A stretch of DNA of 64,000 bases from CAKSQF01 sp964568425 (GCA_964568425.1 CAZMPO010000004.1:62001-126000); one strand, 5' to 3'; positions 42,397 to 52,147 are shown, counted from the first letter of the stretch. The notes: generated by a model not told the origin, from the sequence alone. Numbers and translations: made by a program.

Positions 42397-45186
42397 ATGT
42401 CAAAGGACTATACATCATCTCTCAATCTTCCGCAGACAGATTTTCCGATGAGAGCAAACCTTCCCTCTCGCGAGCCCGAGATGCTCGACGGATGGAAAAA
42501 GATAGATCTTTATAACCTCATCAATAAGAAGAACGCAGACAAGCCCATGTTTGAGCTTCACGACGGTCCTCCCTTCTCAAACGGTAACATCCATATGGGA
42601 ACGGCGATGAACAAGATCTTGAAGGATTTTATCAACCGCTCGAAGATGATGCGCGGATATAAGGTTCCGTACACTCCCGGATGGGATAACCATGGTATGC
42701 CTATCGAATCGGCGATCATTAAACAGAATAAGCTTGATCGCAAGAACATGTCCGTCCCTGAGTTCAGACGCGAGTGCGAGAAGTTCGCGCAAAAGTATAT
42801 CGATCTCCAGATGGAGTCGTTTAAGCGTCTCGGCGTGCTCGGCGATTGGGAGCATCCGTATAAGACTATGGCTCCTTGGTTTGAGGCAAGAGAGATCCGC
42901 GTTTTCGGCGAGATGTTCAAAAAGGGCTATATCTATCGCGGAATGAAGCCCGTGTATTGGTGCCCGTTTGATGAGACCGCACTTGCCGAGGCTGAGATAG
43001 AGTACAGTGAGGACGAGTGTACGTCGATATATGTAAAATTCAAGGTTTCGGACGATAAGGGTCTGCTTTCGGGCGTTTGCGATGTAAATAAGACATATTT
43101 CATTATTTGGACGACCACGACATGGACTCTCCCCGGCAACCTGGCGATCGCACTCAATCCCGAGGAAAGCTATAGCATCGTAAAGGCGGGGGACGAGAAC
43201 TATATCGTAGCCGATCCGCTCGTTGACGCAACGATGAAGGAAGGCGGCATCGACGATTATGAGGTGATCGCGCATTATCTCGGTAAGGATTTCGAGTATA
43301 TGACCGCCGATCATCCCTTCCTTGACAGAAAATCTCTCGTAGTAAATGCCGATTATGTCACCATGGACAGCGGTACTGGCTGCGTACACACAGCAGGCGG
43401 ATTCGGCGCGGATGACTATGTTACCTGCCGCCGCTATAACATCGATGTTATAGTGCCGGTCGACGATCGCGGATATCAGACAGCTGACGCAGGCAAATAT
43501 GCAGGTCTTCGCTATGATAAGTCGAATGATGCGATACTTGCCGATATGAAGGAGAGCGGAGCACTTTTCGCCGCCCAAAAGTTTACCCACCAATATCCGC
43601 ACTGCTGGAGATGTAAAAATCCGATCATCTTCAGAGCAACTCCTCAGTGGTTCTGCTCGGTCGACGCGTTTAAGGAAGATGCCGTAAAGGCGTGCGATAG
43701 CGTTGATTGGCTTCCCGCATGGGGCGGCGAGCGCATGGTGCAGATGATACGCGGCAGAGCAGATTGGTGCATCTCCCGTCAGCGTCATTGGGGTCTTCCT
43801 ATCCCCGTGCTCTACTGCGAGGATTGCGGAAAGCCGATATGCAACGATGAGACGATCGATCGCCTCTCCGAGCTTTTCGCCGAACACGGAAGCAATGTTT
43901 GGTTTGAAAAGGACGCATGCGAGCTTCTTCCCGAGGGATTTACTTGTCCCGATTGCGGAGGCAGATCCTTCAAGAAGGATGCCAATACCCTCGACGGCTG
44001 GTTCGATTCGGGTTCGTCGCATTTTGCTGTTATAGAAAATAAAGAAGGTCATAAATGGCCCGCCGACCTCTATCTCGAGGGTGCCGATCAGTACCGCGGA
44101 TGGTTCCAGTCGTCGCTCCTTTGCGCTGTAGGAGCAAAGGGTGAGGGCGCGCCTTATAAACAGGTGCTCACACACGGTTGGGTCGTTGACGGCAAAGGCG
44201 AGGCAATGCATAAGTCAAAGGGTAACAGCGTTTATCCCGATGACATGGTAAAAAAATACGGTGCCGATATCGTTAGACTTTGGGTCGCCTCTGCTGATTA
44301 CAGAATGGATGTCCGTTGCTCCGATCTTATCTTCAAACAGCTTTCCGAGGCTTACCGTAAGATCAGAAACACCTCGCGTATTCTCCTTGCCAACCTCGGC
44401 GATTTCGACCCGAATACCGATACCATGCCGATCGCCGAGATGACCGATATTGACAAATGGATCATTTCGAGAGCCAATCGTTTCGTTACGGCGGCACTCG
44501 AAAGCTATGACAAATACGAGTTCCATGTTATCTGCCAGGCGCTCAACAATTTCTGCACGACCGATCTGTCGAAGCTCTATATCGATATAACCAAGGATCG
44601 TGTTTATGTTGAGGACGCAAACAGTCCCGCAAGACGCAGTGCCCAGAGCGCGATGTATATCGTCCTGTCGATGATGACGAGAACGATCGCCCCGATCCTT
44701 TCGTTTACCGCCGATGAAATATGGAAGGCTATGCCCCATCTTGACTCGGACGATGCTCGAAACGTTATGCTGAACAGCATGCCGACATCCGATGACAGCC
44801 TTTCTTTCCCCGAGATCGAGGAAAAATTCGAGCGTCTCTTTGAACTTCGCGATACCGTCATGAAGGCACTTGAGCTTGCGAGAAATGATAAGAAGATCGG
44901 CAAATCGCTTGATGCGAAACTGACGATCTTTGCCGACGGCGATACCGCCGAGTATCTGTCCGGCTTCGGTGACGATCTGAAGAATATCTTTATCGTATCT
45001 GCGGTTTTGGTTAAGACCGATGCGGCGACCGAGGGAGCGTATTCAGAAGAAGAGAGCGATATATCCGTGCTCGTTGAAAATGCCGACGGCAGAAAGTGCG
45101 ACCGTTGTTGGAGCTATTCCGAGGACGGTGTATCCGATGAGGATGGATTTGTATGCAAGAGATGCGCAAAAATTCTCGGGCTTTAA
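42397..45186 (+). CDS. ileS: Isoleucyl-tRNA synthetase
   Basis: 929 aa class I synthetase. The HIGH motif is GNIHMGTAMNK (His66-Met-Gly-Thr69) and the KMSKS loop reads EAMHKSKGNS, both non-consensus but in the right place. The editing domain is at about 185-400 and a C-terminal zinc motif uses CDRCW and CKRC. It charges tRNA-Ile and edits valine. GGAG precedes the ATG by 10 nt. There is no T-box leader, because divIVA lies only 38 nt upstream; expression follows the division operon. Confidence 0.97.
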   Translation: MSKDYTSSLNLPQTDFPMRANLPSREPEMLDGWKKIDLYNLINKKNADKPMFELHDGPPFSNGNIHMGTAMNKILKDFINRSKMMRGYKVPYTPGWDNHGMPIESAIIKQNKLDRKNMSVPEFRRECEKFAQKYIDLQMESFKRLGVLGDWEHPYKTMAPWFEAREIRVFGEMFKKGYIYRGMKPVYWCPFDETALAEAEIEYSEDECTSIYVKFKVSDDKGLLSGVCDVNKTYFIIWTTTTWTLPGNLAIALNPEESYSIVKAGDENYIVADPLVDATMKEGGIDDYEVIAHYLGKDFEYMTADHPFLDRKSLVVNADYVTMDSGTGCVHTAGGFGADDYVTCRRYNIDVIVPVDDRGYQTADAGKYAGLRYDKSNDAILADMKESGALFAAQKFTHQYPHCWRCKNPIIFRATPQWFCSVDAFKEDAVKACDSVDWLPAWGGERMVQMIRGRADWCISRQRHWGLPIPVLYCEDCGKPICNDETIDRLSELFAEHGSNVWFEKDACELLPEGFTCPDCGGRSFKKDANTLDGWFDSGSSHFAVIENKEGHKWPADLYLEGADQYRGWFQSSLLCAVGAKGEGAPYKQVLTHGWVVDGKGEAMHKSKGNSVYPDDMVKKYGADIVRLWVASADYRMDVRCSDLIFKQLSEAYRKIRNTSRILLANLGDFDPNTDTMPIAEMTDIDKWIISRANRFVTAALESYDKYEFHVICQALNNFCTTDLSKLYIDITKDRVYVEDANSPARRSAQSAMYIVLSMMTRTIAPILSFTADEIWKAMPHLDSDDARNVMLNSMPTSDDSLSFPEIEEKFERLFELRDTVMKALELARNDKKIGKSLDAKLTIFADGDTAEYLSGFGDDLKNIFIVSAVLVKTDAATEGAYSEEESDISVLVENADGRKCDRCWSYSEDGVSDEDGFVCKRCAKILGL

Positions 45187-45707
45187 GAGCGATGATCTTT
45201 TTCGGCGTGCTGGCGGCTGTGATACTGCTTGATCAGCTGTCGAAAATGCTGATTGTAAAAAATATGGATGTCGGGGAGAGCATACCGCTCATCCCCGGTG
45301 TCCTCAATTTCACCTATATCACAAATGACGGCGCGGCAATGGGCATGTTTTCCGAATGCAGATGGCTCTTTATGATAGCCGCTCCGATCGCCATTGTTGC
45401 CATAGGCGTGTGGGTCATCGCCTCGCGTGAGATGGGCATGCTCTATACGCTCGCCTTTTCCATGATAGCGGGCGGCGGTGTCGGCAATATGATCGATCGC
45501 ACAGTCAACGGCGAGCTCTTTAACGGAGTTGTTGTTGATTTCATCGATTTTTGCGCTTTCCCGAATATTTGGAGATATACCTTCAATGTAGCCGACATTT
45601 TCGTCTGCGTCGGCGCGGGACTTTTCGTGCTTTCGGTGATACTCGAAGCCGTGAGGGAATCGAAAACGGCAAAATCGAAAGAAACGCAAGATAACGAGCA
45701 TAATTAA
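45153..45707 (+). CDS. lspA: Lipoprotein signal peptidase LspA
   Basis: 184 aa from the ATG at 45153; ATG at 45192 (MIFFGV) gives a more typical N-terminus without overlap and is a fair alternative. It has four membrane segments with the aspartyl protease motifs GGGVGNMIDR and FNVADIFVCVG. It removes signal peptides from prolipoproteins after diacylglyceryl attachment. Several substrates are encoded in this window (lipoproteins at 27096, 27700, 29382, 30780 and 56503). The 3' end is rich in Lys and Glu. Confidence 0.94.
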   Translation: MQEMRKNSRALRAMIFFGVLAAVILLDQLSKMLIVKNMDVGESIPLIPGVLNFTYITNDGAAMGMFSECRWLFMIAAPIAIVAIGVWVIASREMGMLYTLAFSMIAGGGVGNMIDRTVNGELFNGVVVDFIDFCAFPNIWRYTFNVADIFVCVGAGLFVLSVILEAVRESKTAKSKETQDNEHN

Positions 45708-45737
45708 CTACTAAATTTACAAAATAAGGAAAAAATA

Positions 45738-46655
45738 ATGATCTTTACGCCCGAACAAAACGATCTGGGAAAAAGAATCGACCTTTTTGCGGCGGAGCAG
45801 TGCGAAATCACTCGCTCCGCCGTTCAAAAAATCATCCTCTCGGGCGGTCTGCTCGTTAACGGACGGTCGGTTTCGAAAAATTATAAGGTCTCGCTCGGGG
45901 ATCTCGTCACACTCGAACTTCCCGAGCCGATATCCTGTGAGGCGGTTGCCGAGGATATCCCGATCGATATAGTTTATGAAGATGCCGATCTTCTCGTCGT
46001 GAACAAACCGAAGGGAATGGTCGTTCATCCCGCCCCCGGAAATCCCGACGGAACTCTTGTCAATGCTCTGCTTTGGCACTGCGGAGACAGCCTCTCGGGG
46101 ATAAACGGCGTTATCCGCCCGGGGATAGTTCATCGCATAGATAAGGACACAAGCGGTCTTCTTATCGTTGCCAAAAACGACCGTGCCCATATCGGTCTTG
46201 CCGAGCAGATCGCAGTCCACAGCTTTTACAGAGAGTATGAGGCTGTCTGCGTCGGTCACCCGAGAGAGACTGCGGGTGATATTTCCGCTCCGATCGGCAG
46301 AAATCCGTCCGATCGAAAAAAGATGGCGGTAGTTGTCGGCGGAAGAGCCGCACTGACGCACTATAAAACGCTTGCCGAATACAGCGGCTATACACACCTG
46401 TCGCTCGTGCTCGAAACAGGCAGAACGCATCAGATAAGAGTCCATATGTCCTCGATCGGGCATCCGCTCTTTGGCGATACCGTGTACGGCGGCGGACATA
46501 CGCAGACCGAAAAGATAATGTCCGACATCGTTTGCGGTCAGTGCCTGCACGCAAGAAAGATCGGCTTTGTCCATCCCATCACGGGAAAGGAACTTTTCTT
46601 TGACAGTGATCTTCCGACTTATTTCGAAAAGGTCCTTGCAAGAATAAAAGGATAA
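45738..46655 (+). CDS. RluD family ribosomal large subunit pseudouridine synthase
   Basis: 305 aa. An N-terminal S4 domain (RSAVQKIILSGGLLVNGR) is followed by the RluA-type catalytic domain with the active-site Asp in HRIDKDTSGLLIVAK and with LETGRTHQIRVHM. It converts uridines in 23S rRNA to pseudouridine; RluD targets helix 69. Its place after lspA is the standard lspA-rluD pair. AAGGAAAA precedes the ATG. Confidence 0.94.
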   Translation: MIFTPEQNDLGKRIDLFAAEQCEITRSAVQKIILSGGLLVNGRSVSKNYKVSLGDLVTLELPEPISCEAVAEDIPIDIVYEDADLLVVNKPKGMVVHPAPGNPDGTLVNALLWHCGDSLSGINGVIRPGIVHRIDKDTSGLLIVAKNDRAHIGLAEQIAVHSFYREYEAVCVGHPRETAGDISAPIGRNPSDRKKMAVVVGGRAALTHYKTLAEYSGYTHLSLVLETGRTHQIRVHMSSIGHPLFGDTVYGGGHTQTEKIMSDIVCGQCLHARKIGFVHPITGKELFFDSDLPTYFEKVLARIKG

Positions 46656-46674
46656 AGAAACGGAGAATGATCAA

Positions 46675-47463
46675 ATGAAAATATTTGATACGCATTCGCA
46701 CTATGATGATGAAAAATTTGATGCCCTCGGACGAGATGAACTTCTTTCGAGACTGTTTTCGGAAAATGTCGTTGCCGTCGTCGGCGCGGGCGTCGATATT
46801 CCCACCTCGAAAAATCAGATCGCTCTTTCGGAAAAATACCCGAATTTTTTCGCAGCCGTCGGTTTCCATCCGAGCGATATACCGACAGAAAGTGATATCG
46901 GTGAGTCGATCGACACACTTGAGAACCTTCTGAAACACCCGAAGTGCGTTGCGGTAGGCGAGATCGGACTTGATTATTATTGGGAGAGCAATCCGCCGCA
47001 CGATGTGCAAAAGACATGGCTTCGCGCACAGCTTGAGCTTGCCGAAAAAACAAATTACCCCGTCGTGATACACGACAGGGAAGCACACGGCGATGTTTTC
47101 GACATCCTCTACGAATATAAGAATGTGACGGGCATCATCCATTCCTGCTCCATGAGTGCCGAAATGGCAGGTCAGCTCGTCAGACGCGGATACTATATTT
47201 CCTTTTCGGGAGTTGTAACTTATAAAAATGCCGAAAAAGTCGCGCAAACACTGAGAGCGATCCCCGATGAGCGCATTTTGTTCGAGACCGACTGTCCCTA
47301 TCTCTCGCCCGTACCCATGAGAGGCAAGACAAATCATTCGGGTAATATCGAGTATACGATAAAAAAGGCGGCAGAACTTCGAGGCTGTGACCCCGATGCT
47401 CTTGCCGAGATGGTTGTCGATAATGCTTGCCGCGTTTTCAGAATAGATAAAGCAAAACTGTAA
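46675..47463 (+). CDS. TatD family metal-dependent deoxyribonuclease
   Basis: 262 aa TIM-barrel hydrolase. The metal ligands lie in DTHSHYDD, AVGEIGLDYYW, YPVVIHDREAH, IIHSCSM and LFETDCPYLSP. TatD proteins act as 3'-5' exonucleases or D-tyrosyl-related hydrolases; the substrate in Clostridia is unclear. It is the last gene of the operon and converges on rpsT. GGAG lies 9 nt before the ATG. Confidence 0.93.
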   Translation: MKIFDTHSHYDDEKFDALGRDELLSRLFSENVVAVVGAGVDIPTSKNQIALSEKYPNFFAAVGFHPSDIPTESDIGESIDTLENLLKHPKCVAVGEIGLDYYWESNPPHDVQKTWLRAQLELAEKTNYPVVIHDREAHGDVFDILYEYKNVTGIIHSCSMSAEMAGQLVRRGYYISFSGVVTYKNAEKVAQTLRAIPDERILFETDCPYLSPVPMRGKTNHSGNIEYTIKKAAELRGCDPDALAEMVVDNACRVFRIDKAKL

Positions 47464-47477
47464 ATACAAAAAATAAA

Positions 47478-47497
47478 AGGATCGCGTTTGCGATCCT
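47478..47497. terminator. Terminator between tatD-like gene and rpsT
   Basis: AGGATCGC (47478-47485) pairs with GCGATCCT (47490-47497) around GTTT. On the minus strand TTTATTTTTTG follows, so it ends rpsT best; rightward it is followed by AAATATTTT. Confidence 0.8.
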
Positions 47498-47522
47498 AAA
47501 TATTTTCTATCGGAACGAAAGC

Positions 47523-47789
47523 TTACGCACCGATGTTGTTGAGCATAAGGGTAAAGCGGCTCTTCTTTCTTGCAGCTGCGTTCTTGTGGATGATTCCCTT
47601 TGCAGCAGCCTGATCCACCTTTTTTACAGCGTCCTTGTAAAGGGTTGCGGCAGCCTCTTTGTCACCTGCGGCGACGGCAGCCTGATACTTCTTAACAGTG
47701 GTCTTGTAAGCAGACTTGAACATGCGGTTGCGAAGTGCCTTTTCCTCGGAAACCCTTACGCGCTTCTTAGCTGATTTGATATTCGGCAA
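47523..47789 (-). CDS. rpsT: 30S ribosomal protein S20
   Basis: 88 aa from a TTG start at 47789, which has GAGGAGGTG 7 nt upstream; this gives the standard N-terminus MPNIKSAKKRV. The open frame runs 17 codons further upstream but those are not S20. It has conserved basic helices (RNRMFKSAYKTTVKKY, IIHKNAAARKKSRFTLML). S20 binds 16S rRNA early in 30S assembly. A TTG start is well known for rpsT in E. coli (UUG) and relates to its translational autocontrol. Confidence 0.95.
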   Translation of the reverse strand: MPNIKSAKKRVRVSEEKALRNRMFKSAYKTTVKKYQAAVAAGDKEAAATLYKDAVKKVDQAAAKGIIHKNAAARKKSRFTLMLNNIGA

Positions 47790-47830
47790 TTTGTACACCT
47801 CCTCGTGTGGAATGCTTTTCATACCTTCGT

Positions 47831-47859
47831 ATTTTACCACACTTTTTCAAAAAAAGCAA
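47831..47859 (-). promoter_or_regulatory. Promoter of rpsT
   Basis: On the minus strand TTGCTT (47854-47859), a 17-bp spacer and extended -10 TGGTAAAAT (hexamer 47831-47836), about 40 nt before the TTG start. Confidence 0.7.
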
Positions 47860-47912
47860 TACCTTTTTCGAAAAAAAATAAAATTTTTTTATAAAAATTT
47901 TTTCTAAAGCTA

Positions 47913-47941
47913 TTGACAAAAATAAAATTCTGTGATACAAT
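47913..47941 (+). promoter_or_regulatory. Promoter of rpoBC
   Basis: TTGACA (47913-47918), a 17-bp spacer ending in TGA, and TACAAT (47936-47941). It leaves an untranslated leader of about 290 nt before rpoB. Confidence 0.85.
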
Positions 47942-48055
47942 ATAAGGACAATAAAATCGGTTGCTGTGCCATAAAAAATGAAAAGTGAGAACTTTATATC
48001 AAAAAAGGTACGAAGTATACCGAAATTGCCTGTAAAAAATCACATTTAGCATATT

Positions 48056-48189
48056 TGATCATACCGTGATTTGGTTGATCTTCGCGTGATGCGCAAAAAT
48101 CTCCGCTTAAGATTCGGCTTTAACCAGAATGCCGCAGGGGTAGAGACGGATGCGCCTCGCCGCGGAACTCTTCAAATCGGGTATGATCA
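48056..48189 (+). ncRNA. Candidate structured leader domain upstream of rpoB
   Basis: TGATCATACC (48056-48065) pairs perfectly with GGTATGATCA (48180-48189). After a small internal loop GATTTGG (48068-48074) pairs with TCAAATC (48172-48178). This 17-bp closing helix encloses about 97 nt with smaller possible hairpins (TTCGC/GCG-c-AA near 48081-48096, AATCT/AGATT near 48098-48114). The layout resembles a riboswitch or protein-binding leader but matches none I recognise. No ORF is credible in the 47860-48239 gap, so its likely role is control of rpoBC. Confidence 0.5.
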
Positions 48190-48239
48190 TTTGTTTTGAT
48201 TTTGAATTGTAACAAAAAACATTAAACGGAGGACTGTTT

Positions 48240-51200
48240 ATGGTTAAAACGGTGAAGCTCGGAAAAACCGAGCGAGTCAGTTTCCAACAGATCGATGACA
48301 TTCTCGAAATGCCCGACCTTCTTGAGGTCCAAAAGAAATCCTATCAGTGGTTCCTTGACGAGGGTCTTCGCGAGGTTCTCAGAGACGTCTCCCCGATCGT
48401 TGACTACTCGGGAAATGTTTCCATTGAATTTCTCGACTATTCGCTTGATGAAAAGCCCAAATACCCCGAGGAGGAGTGCAAAGACAGAGATGTCAACTTC
48501 GAGGCTCCTCTCCATGTAAAGGTTCGCCTCTACAACAAAAACACCGAGGAGGTCATCGTTAAGGACATCTATGTCGGCAATTTTCCGCTTATGACCGATA
48601 ACGGTACCTTCATTATCAACGGTGCGGAAAGAGTTATCGTTTCCCAGATCGTAAGATCGCCTGGAATGTACTATGACTCGACGATCGACAAATCGGGCAA
48701 GCGCGTCTATTCGGCAACCGTTATCCCGTATCGCGGTGCATGGCTTGAATACGAGACCGATGCCAATGATGTTTTTGGCGTCCGTATCGATAAAAACCGT
48801 AAGATCCCCGTGACCATTCTGCTCCGCGCTCTCGGTCTCAGCACCGATGCACAGATCACCGAGCTTTTCGGCGACGATGTCAAGATTACCGCAACGCTTG
48901 AGAAGGACGGCATGAACGCCGAGGCACAGCAAAACGGAACCACTCCCGAGGATGAGGCACTCAAGGAAATCTACAGAAAGCTCCGCCCGGGTGAGCCTCC
49001 GCTTGTTGAGTCTGCTCAGACGCTTATCAACGGCATGTTCTTTGATCCCAAGAGATACGATCTCGCTCCCGTCGGAAGGTATAAATACAATAAAAAGGTC
49101 AGCCTTGTCGGAAGAATCGAGGGCAAGGTGCTCACAAGACCGGTCATCAGTCTCACCGGCGAGTTCCTCTATGACGAGGGAACGCTCGTTACTCCCGAGA
49201 TCGCCGAGGCAATGGATCGTGCGGGCGCAAACGAGGCGTATGTCGCTCTCGAGGACGGCAAAGAGCTTAAAGTGTTCTCCAACGGTTCTGTCTACCCCGA
49301 GGCTGTTCTCGGATACGACCTGCACGAGATCGGCGTGAGAGAAAAGGTCGATTTCGCGACCCTCTCCGGAATAATCGACGAGATCGGCACAGACGATAAG
49401 GACGCGCTTTTGGCAAAGTGCCGCGCAAAGATCGACGAGCTCGTCCCCAAACACATAACCAAATCGGATATTTACGCATCGGTCAACTATCTTGTTTGCC
49501 TCTCGCATGATTGCGGAAGCATCGACGATATCGATCACCTCGGCAACCGTCGCCTGCGCTCGGTCGGTGAGCTTCTTCAGAATCAGCTCCGTATAGGATT
49601 TACCCGTATGGATAAGATCGTCAAGGAGAGAATGACCGTTCAGGACAGCGAATCGCTCACTCCAGATAACCTTATAAATATCCGCCCGATCACGACCGCG
49701 ATCCGCGACTTCTTTGGCTCATCCCCTCTGTCGCAGTTCATGGATCAGAATAACCCTCTTGCCGAGCTTACTCATAAACGCCGTCTGTCGGCACTCGGTC
49801 CCGGCGGTCTGTCCCGTGATCGTGCCTCCTTCGAGGTTCGAGACGTTCACTACACCCACTACGGACGTATGTGCCCGATCGAGACGCCTGAAGGTCCTAA
49901 CATCGGACTTATTTCCTATCTTGCATCCTATGCGCGCATAAACGATTACGGTTTTATTGAAGCACCTTTCCGTAAGATCGATAAGACGACCGGTCAGGTT
50001 ACAAACGAGGTCGTTTACATGACCGCTGATGTTGAGGATAATTTCGTCGTCGCACAGGCAAACGAGCCTCTTGACGAAAATAACCGCTTCGTAAACCGCA
50101 AGGTCGCATCCCGTCACCGCAACGAGATCCTTGAGGTCGACGCATCGAAAGCCGATTTCATGGACGTTTCGCCTCGAATGGTCGTTTCGGTCGCAACATC
50201 ATTTATTCCTTTCCTTGATCACGACGATAACGCGCGTGCACTCATGGGATCGAACATGCAGAAGCAGGCTGTTCCGCTTATGGTCAACGATGCTCCTATC
50301 GTTGCAACCGGTATCGAGCATAAGGCGGCCGTCGACTCGGGTGTTGTCGTCGTCGCAAGAGAATCGGGTGTCGTAACCAAGGTTACCGCCGATCAGATCA
50401 TCATTAAGACCGATGACGGAAAGAACGACGCATATACACTTCTTAAATTCAAACGCTCCAACCAGGGTACTTGCATCAATCAGCGCCCGATAGTCAGAGA
50501 GGGCGAGCTTGTAAATAAGGGCGATATCATCGCGGACGGTCCCGCTACCGATCACGGTGAGATCTCGCTCGGTAAGAATCCGCTTATCGGTTTCATGACA
50601 TGGGAAGGCTATAACTACGAGGACGCCGTCCTTCTTAACGAAAGACTCGTCCGCGATGATGTGTATACCTCGATCCATATCGAAGAATATTCGCATGAGG
50701 CAAGAGATACAAAGCTCGGACCGGAGGAGATCACACGCGAGATACCCAATGTCGGCGACGACGCCAAGAAGGATCTCGATGCCGAGGGTATCGTTCGCAA
50801 GGGAACAGAGGTTCGCGCAGGCGATATTCTTGTCGGTAAGGTCACCCCGAAGGGTGAGACCGAGCTTACCGCAGAGGAAAGACTTCTTCGTGCGATATTC
50901 GGCGAAAAAGCAAGAGAGGTCCGCGATACCTCGCTTAGACTTCCGCACGGTGAGTCGGGCATCGTTGTCGATGTAAAGGTCTTCTCGAGAGAGAACGGAG
51001 ACACCGACCTCGCTCCCGGCGTAAATAAGGTCGTTCGCGTATATGTCGCACAGAAGCGTAAGATCTCTGTCGGCGATAAGATGGCAGGTCGTCACGGAAA
51101 CAAGGGTGTCGTATCACGCATCCTGCCCCCCGAGGATATGCCCTTCCTGCCCGACGGAACTCCGCTTGATATCGTCCTTAACCCGATGGGCGTGCCTTCT

Positions 51201-52130
51201 CGTATGAACATTGGTCAGGTTCTTGAGGTGCACCTCGGAATTGCCGCACGCCGTCTCGGCTGTAAGGTAATGACCCCCGTCTTCGACGGAGCAACATATG
51301 AAGATATCATGGAATGGCAGAGAAAAGCCGGACTTTACAGAGATGTTCTTCCTGCCGACAGACTCAGCACCTCCAAGACCTATTATGTTGTGGAGACCAA
51401 CCCCGAAACAGGCAAGGACGAGTATCGCGAGTTTGATATCAGCGATAAATCCGAAGAAGAGCTTTCCCGCATGATCGAGGATCGCGAGCTTAAGATATGC
51501 GACGGCAAATCGGTACTCTATGACGGCAGAACGGGCAAGCGTTTTGACAACCCGGTCACCGTCGGTATAATGTACTACCTGAAGCTCCATCACCTCGTTG
51601 ACGATAAGATCCACGCTCGTTCCACCGGACCTTACTCTCTCGTTACACAGCAGCCTCTCGGCGGTAAAGCGCAGTTTGGCGGTCAGCGTTTCGGAGAGAT
51701 GGAGGTGTGGGCACTCGAGGCATACGGTGCGGCTTATACACTTCAGGAGATATTGACCGTAAAATCGGACGACGTAACGGGACGTGTTAAGACATACGAG
51801 GCGATCGTTAAGGGTCAGAATATCCCGACGCCCGGCGTTCCCGCATCCTTCAAGGTGCTTGTTAAGGAGCTCCAGTCGCTCTGCCTCGATGTCCGCGTGC
51901 TCGATAAGGAAGGCAATGAGATCGATCTTTCTTCCATCGGTATGGAGGATGAGCTTGCAAATACCATCTCCGCTGAGGAAGTTGGCGAGTCGGTCGCTAC
52001 CGAAAGCATGTTCAATAACACCTATGATGCCGATGAGCTTGATGCTGATCTGTCCGATGATTCGGGTTCCTACGGCGATGGCGATGCCGATGATTATGAT
52101 GATGACATCGACTTTGATGACGATATGTAA
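48240..52130 (+). CDS. rpoB: RNA polymerase beta subunit
   Basis: 1296 aa. All core regions are present, including GSSPLSQFMDQNNPLAELTH and RRLSALGPGGL of the rifampicin pocket, and the C-terminal clamp helices. In the pocket, Asp516, His526 and Ser531 (E. coli numbers) are kept, while Gln510 is Pro and Ser522 is Ala. The protein ends in a very acidic tail (YDDDIDFDDDM). GGAGGA lies 8 nt before the ATG. Unlike in many Firmicutes, rplJ and rplL are not directly upstream; a convergent rpsT is. rpoC follows after 11 nt. Confidence 0.98.
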   Translation: MVKTVKLGKTERVSFQQIDDILEMPDLLEVQKKSYQWFLDEGLREVLRDVSPIVDYSGNVSIEFLDYSLDEKPKYPEEECKDRDVNFEAPLHVKVRLYNKNTEEVIVKDIYVGNFPLMTDNGTFIINGAERVIVSQIVRSPGMYYDSTIDKSGKRVYSATVIPYRGAWLEYETDANDVFGVRIDKNRKIPVTILLRALGLSTDAQITELFGDDVKITATLEKDGMNAEAQQNGTTPEDEALKEIYRKLRPGEPPLVESAQTLINGMFFDPKRYDLAPVGRYKYNKKVSLVGRIEGKVLTRPVISLTGEFLYDEGTLVTPEIAEAMDRAGANEAYVALEDGKELKVFSNGSVYPEAVLGYDLHEIGVREKVDFATLSGIIDEIGTDDKDALLAKCRAKIDELVPKHITKSDIYASVNYLVCLSHDCGSIDDIDHLGNRRLRSVGELLQNQLRIGFTRMDKIVKERMTVQDSESLTPDNLINIRPITTAIRDFFGSSPLSQFMDQNNPLAELTHKRRLSALGPGGLSRDRASFEVRDVHYTHYGRMCPIETPEGPNIGLISYLASYARINDYGFIEAPFRKIDKTTGQVTNEVVYMTADVEDNFVVAQANEPLDENNRFVNRKVASRHRNEILEVDASKADFMDVSPRMVVSVATSFIPFLDHDDNARALMGSNMQKQAVPLMVNDAPIVATGIEHKAAVDSGVVVVARESGVVTKVTADQIIIKTDDGKNDAYTLLKFKRSNQGTCINQRPIVREGELVNKGDIIADGPATDHGEISLGKNPLIGFMTWEGYNYEDAVLLNERLVRDDVYTSIHIEEYSHEARDTKLGPEEITREIPNVGDDAKKDLDAEGIVRKGTEVRAGDILVGKVTPKGETELTAEERLLRAIFGEKAREVRDTSLRLPHGESGIVVDVKVFSRENGDTDLAPGVNKVVRVYVAQKRKISVGDKMAGRHGNKGVVSRILPPEDMPFLPDGTPLDIVLNPMGVPSRMNIGQVLEVHLGIAARRLGCKVMTPVFDGATYEDIMEWQRKAGLYRDVLPADRLSTSKTYYVVETNPETGKDEYREFDISDKSEEELSRMIEDRELKICDGKSVLYDGRTGKRFDNPVTVGIMYYLKLHHLVDDKIHARSTGPYSLVTQQPLGGKAQFGGQRFGEMEVWALEAYGAAYTLQEILTVKSDDVTGRVKTYEAIVKGQNIPTPGVPASFKVLVKELQSLCLDVRVLDKEGNEIDLSSIGMEDELANTISAEEVGESVATESMFNNTYDADELDADLSDDSGSYGDGDADDYDDDIDFDDDM

Positions 52131-52147
52131 GAGAGGAGAAAATGCAG

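Noticed and set aside
42300..42397. T-box leader for ileS
   Set aside because: Only 38 nt separate divIVA and ileS, which is too short for a T-box.
42577..44211. Long antisense open frame of 544 codons opposite ileS
   Set aside because: It mirrors the codon pattern of ileS, has no Shine-Dalgarno or family motif, and ileS is certain.
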